Below are positions 31,845 to 35,882 of a DNA stretch of 35,882 nucleotides, in pieces. Made by a program: the position numbers and the translations under genes. Every line of letters starts with the position of its first letter. The first letter of the stretch is position 1. The stretch spans positions 1 to 35,882 of the forward strand of contig JAGCCV010000037.1 in assembly GCA_017651505.1 (NCBI GenBank). The letters run 5' to 3'. The DNA comes from Bacteroidaceae bacterium (GTDB lineage Bacteria; Bacteroidota; Bacteroidia; Bacteroidales; Bacteroidaceae). Under the pieces are notes generated by a model that saw only the letters and a program-made list of their open reading frames with translations, made no database searches and was not told the origin of the DNA.

Positions 31845-31942
31845 TTATTTGCGAAAAGTCTCCCGCCCGCTTCTACATGCGGTAAACACCGCCGTTGTCA
31901 TCATCAGCGTTATGGCCGCTGTTGCCATTAAAACCTCTTCAT
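31845..31942 (-). pseudogene. Possible broken lipoprotein start
   Basis: On the minus strand, ATG at 31942 gives MKRF then an immediate stop (TTTTAA). The next frame opens at 31928 with MATAAITLMMTTAVFTAC, a good lipoprotein signal with lipobox Cys, and stops after nine more residues (31845). Adding one T to the TTTT run would join them as MKRFL plus the rest, giving a typical lipoprotein N-terminus. It looks like a decayed gene start or a very short peptide gene. No promoter was recognised. Confidence 0.35.
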
Positions 31943-31943
31943 A

Positions 31944-32140
31944 TTCTTATAATATCTGTTCACCCGGTTGGTGATTTACTCTATGGGGGAGAACATAAAT
32001 AATACTTTATTCTCAAACTCTCTTCTATCGGCTCAGAACTTTTTGATTAATGCACTAATCTGTAGAGGCAGGAACAGGCAGTCAGCTCGCTCTGGAATAC
32101 TTTATTCCAGTCAGCAACTGATTGGGGCGAAAGTTTGCAA
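31944..32140. other. Intergenic stretch without a recognised gene
   Basis: Together with 31657-31844 this is the rest of a 563-bp gap. The only structure noted is a perfect 8-bp hairpin, CTGGAATA (32092-32099) with TATTCCAG (32103-32110). No gene, tRNA or promoter is supported. Confidence 0.4.
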
Positions 32141-32189
32141 TAAAGCCCCTGTCCAGCCTTGACTACTCGCAATGTTGGAAGGGGCTTTA
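32141..32189 (-). terminator. Terminator of the DUF4249/receptor operon
   Basis: TAAAGCCCCT (32141-32150) pairs perfectly with AGGGGCTTTA (32180-32189), plus an inner TCCA/TGGA. It lies 31 bp beyond the DUF4249 stop codon on the minus strand. The U-tract is short (CTTTATT). Confidence 0.65.
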
Positions 32190-32219
32190 ATGAAATTCTA
32201 TCCTTTATTCTCTGCTTGT

Positions 32220-33296
32220 TCAATCATACGGAATATACACACGGTCAAAAGAGAGGCTTCCGAAGATGCCCCATCCGTCCTTCACGTTGCTGTGTATCAG
32301 GGTAGGCTCTGCATTCCTGTCCACTTCTGAGATGCGGTACAGCTCCATCGACTTGAGGTAGCGGTAAAGGTCGGGACTGACGGCCTGCAGCTCCACCATC
32401 ACACGTGGCTCAATCTCAGGTATATCCTCCGTCGTTGTCTTGTTAAAGTCTAAAGTGTGTATGTATGCCAGTGGACTGTCTAATGTAAACGTGCGGCTGT
32501 TGCCACCGACCTGTTCGCTGCTGAAGGTGCTGGAGAAATAGGCGGGCCATCCTCCGAATCCCCTGGTAAGTCGGTTGTCGGTAAACATGTCGTCTTCAGA
32601 GAAATAGATGTCCTGCATCACATAGTAGTTATTGTTCCACTGGTAGCCCCACTGCGACTCAGATTTCAAGGTCTGGCTGCGCTCGCTGCGCACCCTCAGC
32701 CGATAGTAGCTGTTGTCGTCCACGCCCGATATGCGGCACGTCAGCCGCATGATGGTGTCAGCCTGATTCACCAGGTCGCCCATGTCCTCATAGGGGTCTT
32801 CAGGCAGCACCTCGTGGCTCACTACCTCTATGGCGGGCTTGGCAGGCACCTCGGTCTCCGCGGTCACAGTGCTTGTCCCATTCTGAACAGTTATCCTGAT
32901 GCGGTCGCCCTCGCGTGGCACGTAGTTGCAGGCGTACATTAGGTTAATCTCATCGAAAGCCATCTGGTAGCTCACGTCTCCGTTCACCACCTCTGCCGTC
33001 ACCTGTGCCTGCTTGACGGCAGTCTTTTGCAGGTAGTCGTCCACGCGGTAGTCGTTGATGAAGTCGTCCCTGTATAAAACGGCATGCTGGTAGTCATAGT
33101 ACATTACCGACGGCACCTCGTCAATCTGGTAGGCACGGCTCACATAGACGCAGAGGGGTGACCCTGCTATCGCCGTGGCGTTTACCACCAGGTCGGTCGC
33201 TTTCTCGCTCTCGGGTCCATCGAAGTCGAGTGTCCGCTCACAGGCTCCGCACATCAGTGCTGTCGCGAGCAGTATCAGTATATGTCTTGCTTTCAT
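32220..33296 (-). CDS. DUF4249 lipoprotein
   Basis: A 358-residue lipoprotein; MKARHILILLATALMCGAC ends in a lipobox. The body is the beta-rich DUF4249 domain (CERTLDFDGPESEKATDLVV, then VSRAYQIDEVPSVMYYDYQ and a C-terminal PDLYRYLKSMELYRISE). DUF4249 lipoproteins are encoded beside a CarboxypepD-domain TonB receptor, as here (6 bp downstream of it), and probably cap or assist it at the cell surface, much as SusD does with SusC. The GC content is clearly higher than in most of the window. Confidence 0.9.
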   Translation of the reverse strand: MKARHILILLATALMCGACERTLDFDGPESEKATDLVVNATAIAGSPLCVYVSRAYQIDEVPSVMYYDYQHAVLYRDDFINDYRVDDYLQKTAVKQAQVTAEVVNGDVSYQMAFDEINLMYACNYVPREGDRIRITVQNGTSTVTAETEVPAKPAIEVVSHEVLPEDPYEDMGDLVNQADTIMRLTCRISGVDDNSYYRLRVRSERSQTLKSESQWGYQWNNNYYVMQDIYFSEDDMFTDNRLTRGFGGWPAYFSSTFSSEQVGGNSRTFTLDSPLAYIHTLDFNKTTTEDIPEIEPRVMVELQAVSPDLYRYLKSMELYRISEVDRNAEPTLIHSNVKDGWGIFGSLSFDRVYIPYD

Positions 33297-33302
33297 AGGC
33301 TT

Positions 33303-35882
33303 TCAGAGTTTAAGTGTGAAACTGATGAATGGCATGATGGGGAACATGCACACGCCCTTCAGTTCGGGGCGGCTGCCCGTGAATCCCCAGTACACCGACG
33401 ACACGTTCTGCTGGTTATACAGGTTGTAGATGCCCAGGTCGCATATCATCTCGCCGATGCCGATGCTGCCGTGGTGGCTCAGGCTCACGTCCAGGCGGTG
33501 GACGGTGGGCAGCACGTAGCTGTTGCGCTCTCCGTAGGTGCTGGCGCGCACCAGGTGCTGCACATAGGTATCGGTATAGTAAACGGGGATGATGTCGTCG
33601 TATGCGGGGTTCAGGGCATAGTTGACGTTGCCGCCCTCGGTCACGCCGGGATAGTAGTTGTTGAACTCGTCAAACACCTGTCCCACCAGCGTGGTGGTGG
33701 CGAATGTCACCCTGCGCCCGCTCTGCAGCGTCCAGGCGGCGGTGAGGTCCCAGTTCTTGCTCAGCCGCTGGCTGAAGGTGACGTTGAAGTTGTGTCGCCT
33801 GTCGCCGCCCGCATAGAATTCCCTGCCTTCGTTGAGCACCATCCCCTCGCGGTCGAATGTCCGCAGCGACTTGCTCCATGTGTAGCCTATCATGCCGGTG
33901 GTGTTGCCGATGGTCTTCTGCAGGAGCACCTCAACGCCGTAGGCCTTTCCCCTGCCCTGTGCCGCCAGCTGGCTCCAAGAGCTGCCCGAGTAGTGCGACA
34001 CGCCCTCGCGGTATTCCGTCACGTTGTCCAGCCATTTGTAGTAGCCCTCGACCGAGAGCTGTATGCCGTTGCCGAACTCGTGGCTGATGCCTAATGACAC
34101 CTGGTCAGAGGTGCTTGGCTTCATGGCCTTGTCCATTGTCACCCAGATGTCCGACGGGGTAGTCAGGCTTCCGCTGCTGAGCAGGAACATGCCCTGCGAC
34201 ATACGGGCATACGACGCCTTGACTGATGTGTTCTTGCCTAACGACACCCTCAATGACGCGCGCGGCTCCACCATCAGCGATGTCTTCCCGTCGGCGGCAT
34301 AGCCCTGCAGACGCAGGCCCACGTTTGCCTGCAGCCAGGGTGCCACGGCCCAGTCGTCTCCGGCATAGACGCTGAAGGTGGTCAGCTTCTGGCTCGCCGT
34401 CAGGCCCTTGGTGTTGCTGTTCTCGGTCACGGTATAGCGGTCCTCGCCTATGGTGGTGTTCCACACAATCTCCTCGTTCAGCGCGGCCTTGCGCCATGTG
34501 CTCACGGTGCTCACGGTACTTGGTTTCAGCTCGATGTATCCTGCCTGTAGTCCTGCCTGCAGCTCGTGGCCGCCGTTGGCAGTATATGACAGGTTGAACC
34601 GCGCGTTATAGTCGTTTACCTTCGAGGAGTAGGTCATGATGTCTGTGGTGCGTGTCAGTGTAAACAGCTCGGCTCCGTCATGCCCGTGGTTCCATATGTC
34701 GATGCTGACGCGGTTCTCGGTGTCCTGCTGCTGGCTCAGCCGGTAGTCATAGCCGCTGTAGCTCACTCCGGCATCAATCCTCAGTGCATTGTCGGGCTGG
34801 TAGGTGTAGGTCAGCCCACCAATCAGGTTGTTCCATTTGTTGCGTGTCTCGCTACGCTTGGTGTTGTCTATGTATCCCTGCGCGTCGCTCATGCTTGACC
34901 CGTCGGGCAGGTAGCGCAGGTTCTTGTCATAGCGGTAGTTCTGGCTGGTCTCCAACGGCGTGGCGTTGTTCACGTCGTGCCCTGTGTAGAACACGGCCGA
35001 GAGGCGTGAGCTGTCGTTGAACCTGTGTGTCAGCTTGGCGTTCACGTCCCAGTAGCGCATGTGGTTGTAGTCGTTCATCTGCCCGGGGTTGTCGTATATC
35101 ACCTCTTCCAGCAGCGGTTTCACGATGGCGCTGAAGTAAGACACCCTGGCCGCGATGTTGTAGGATGTGCGTCCCTTCCACAGCGGGCCTTCTGCCTGCA
35201 GTCGCGACGAGAGCATGCCGGCGGTGATTGACAGGCGGTGGCGCTGCATGTCTCCCTCGCGAAGGCTCACGTCTATCATGCTTGAGAGCCTTGACCCGTA
35301 GCGAGCCGGGAATGCCCCCTTGTAGAGCACCACGTCGTCCATCACCTCGGTGTTGATGGCGGAGGTGAAGCCCTGCAGGTGCTCGGGGTTGTAGAGCGTG
35401 ATGCCGTCCAGTGTAAAGAGGTTCTGGTCCTGCTCGCCGCCACGCACATGGATGCCGGCCTTGCCGTCGCCGGCCGACTGCACGCCGGGCAGTCTCTGCA
35501 GCGACTTCAGAACGTCGGCCTCGCCAAGCAGGGCGGGCATGCGCCTTATCTGGTCGGCACTTACGGCTATGGCGCTCATCTGCGAGCTCTGCACGCCGAA
35601 GTTGTGGCGTGTGCCATATACCTGCACCTCGCGAAGGCTCTCGGTGCCCTGCTTCAGGCTGATGTCAAGCCTGTGGTTGCCAGTCAGCGTCAGGGCCTGT
35701 GTCTGGCTGGCGTAGCCCACGTAGCTGAAAACCAGCTCTAACGGACGGCCGCTGGGCAGGGTGATGGTATAGTTTCCGGTGCTGTTGGTGGTGGTGCCCG
35801 TGCGACGGTCGGTGTTATACACCGTCACGCCAATCAGCGGCTCACCGGTTGCGGCGTCCGTCACCTGCCCGCTCAGCACCAC
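33303..35882 (-). CDS. TonB-dependent receptor with CarboxypepD-like domain (partial)
   Basis: At least 859 residues are in the window; the 5' end, including any signal peptide, is beyond the right edge. The visible protein opens in a carboxypeptidase-regulatory-like domain (LSGQVTDAATGEPLIGVTVY through FSYVGYASQ), followed by a plug (VLKSLQRLPGVQSAGDGKAG, IHVRGGEQDQNLFTLDGITL, DDVVLYKGAFPARYGSRLSS) and a beta-barrel ending FISFTLKL. The plug is of the type found with DUF4249 partners, and the two genes are 6 bp apart, so they form one uptake unit of unknown substrate. GC is about 53-67% in the lines I counted, compared with about 45% in radA. Confidence 0.92.
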   Translation of the reverse strand: MVLSGQVTDAATGEPLIGVTVYNTDRRTGTTTNSTGNYTITLPSGRPLELVFSYVGYASQTQALTLTGNHRLDISLKQGTESLREVQVYGTRHNFGVQSSQMSAIAVSADQIRRMPALLGEADVLKSLQRLPGVQSAGDGKAGIHVRGGEQDQNLFTLDGITLYNPEHLQGFTSAINTEVMDDVVLYKGAFPARYGSRLSSMIDVSLREGDMQRHRLSITAGMLSSRLQAEGPLWKGRTSYNIAARVSYFSAIVKPLLEEVIYDNPGQMNDYNHMRYWDVNAKLTHRFNDSSRLSAVFYTGHDVNNATPLETSQNYRYDKNLRYLPDGSSMSDAQGYIDNTKRSETRNKWNNLIGGLTYTYQPDNALRIDAGVSYSGYDYRLSQQQDTENRVSIDIWNHGHDGAELFTLTRTTDIMTYSSKVNDYNARFNLSYTANGGHELQAGLQAGYIELKPSTVSTVSTWRKAALNEEIVWNTTIGEDRYTVTENSNTKGLTASQKLTTFSVYAGDDWAVAPWLQANVGLRLQGYAADGKTSLMVEPRASLRVSLGKNTSVKASYARMSQGMFLLSSGSLTTPSDIWVTMDKAMKPSTSDQVSLGISHEFGNGIQLSVEGYYKWLDNVTEYREGVSHYSGSSWSQLAAQGRGKAYGVEVLLQKTIGNTTGMIGYTWSKSLRTFDREGMVLNEGREFYAGGDRRHNFNVTFSQRLSKNWDLTAAWTLQSGRRVTFATTTLVGQVFDEFNNYYPGVTEGGNVNYALNPAYDDIIPVYYTDTYVQHLVRASTYGERNSYVLPTVHRLDVSLSHHGSIGIGEMICDLGIYNLYNQQNVSSVYWGFTGSRPELKGVCMFPIMPFISFTLKL

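Noticed and set aside
33282..35741. Several long plus-strand frames opposite the GC-rich TonB receptor
   Set aside because: High GC removes stop codons and makes shadow frames common; the products are His/Val/Ala-rich without domains.

Overview
The window looks like a chromosomal segment of a Bacteroidales bacterium, most likely of the Prevotella/Segatella type. Four things point there: promoters of the Bacteroidetes pattern (TTG or TTTG, about 19-20 bp, then TAnnTTTG), a 'smalltalk' micro-protein, Bacteroidales-restricted families (DUF4924, DUF4249, DUF4251), and several outer-membrane receptors and lipoproteins. No rRNA, tRNA, CRISPR array, integrase or intact transposase was found. Everything here is read from sequence alone; family names come from recognised motifs, not from searches. 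Layout: 95-211 smalltalk micro-gene with terminator; 330-1745 (-) lipoprotein with DUF1080 and PHP-like domains; 1936-4185 TonB-receptor-like barrel; 4258-6951 an operon of LysE-type exporter, DUF4924 protein and NhaC-type antiporter. Then comes an AT-rich accessory block (about 6997-16013). Next are a tiny double-glycine-leader peptide gene (16083-16253, -), a CE1-type esterase, DUF4251 lipoprotein, GH16 laminarinase-like enzyme, M13 metallopeptidase, TSCPD protein, metA, a U32 protein and an SH3/zinc-ribbon membrane protein. A minus-strand series follows: radA, an FAD oxidoreductase, a LuxR-type regulator and a TonB receptor. The right end (32220-35882) is a GC-rich DUF4249 lipoprotein plus TonB receptor pair, cut by the window edge. 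The most interesting part is the accessory block. It is bounded by two exact 77-bp direct repeats (6920-6996 and 16014-16090) that contain the end of nhaC and a terminator hairpin. Collapsing the repeats would place nhaC tail to tail with the double-glycine peptide gene, 37 bp apart, so the 9.1 kb between looks inserted. The block carries an unknown acidic Trp-rich protein, a DUF4143-type ATPase, and a three-gene operon: an archaeal-type ATPase with a winged-helix-like tail, a three-AAA-domain CbbX/SpoVK-like ATPase with two altered Walker B motifs, and a 480-residue protein built from two ungapped 120-residue repeats ending in RNA-polymerase-alpha-CTD-like hairpins. The 600 bp between the two divergent ATPase transcription units holds three families of short repeats next to promoters, and a 47-bp fragment of another nhaC allele. 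This operon is the best candidate for an undescribed system; its function cannot be told from sequence. A second theme is a family of A/T-rich heptamer repeats (AATTGAG and relatives) that sits between genes and is also read in frame inside two enzymes.
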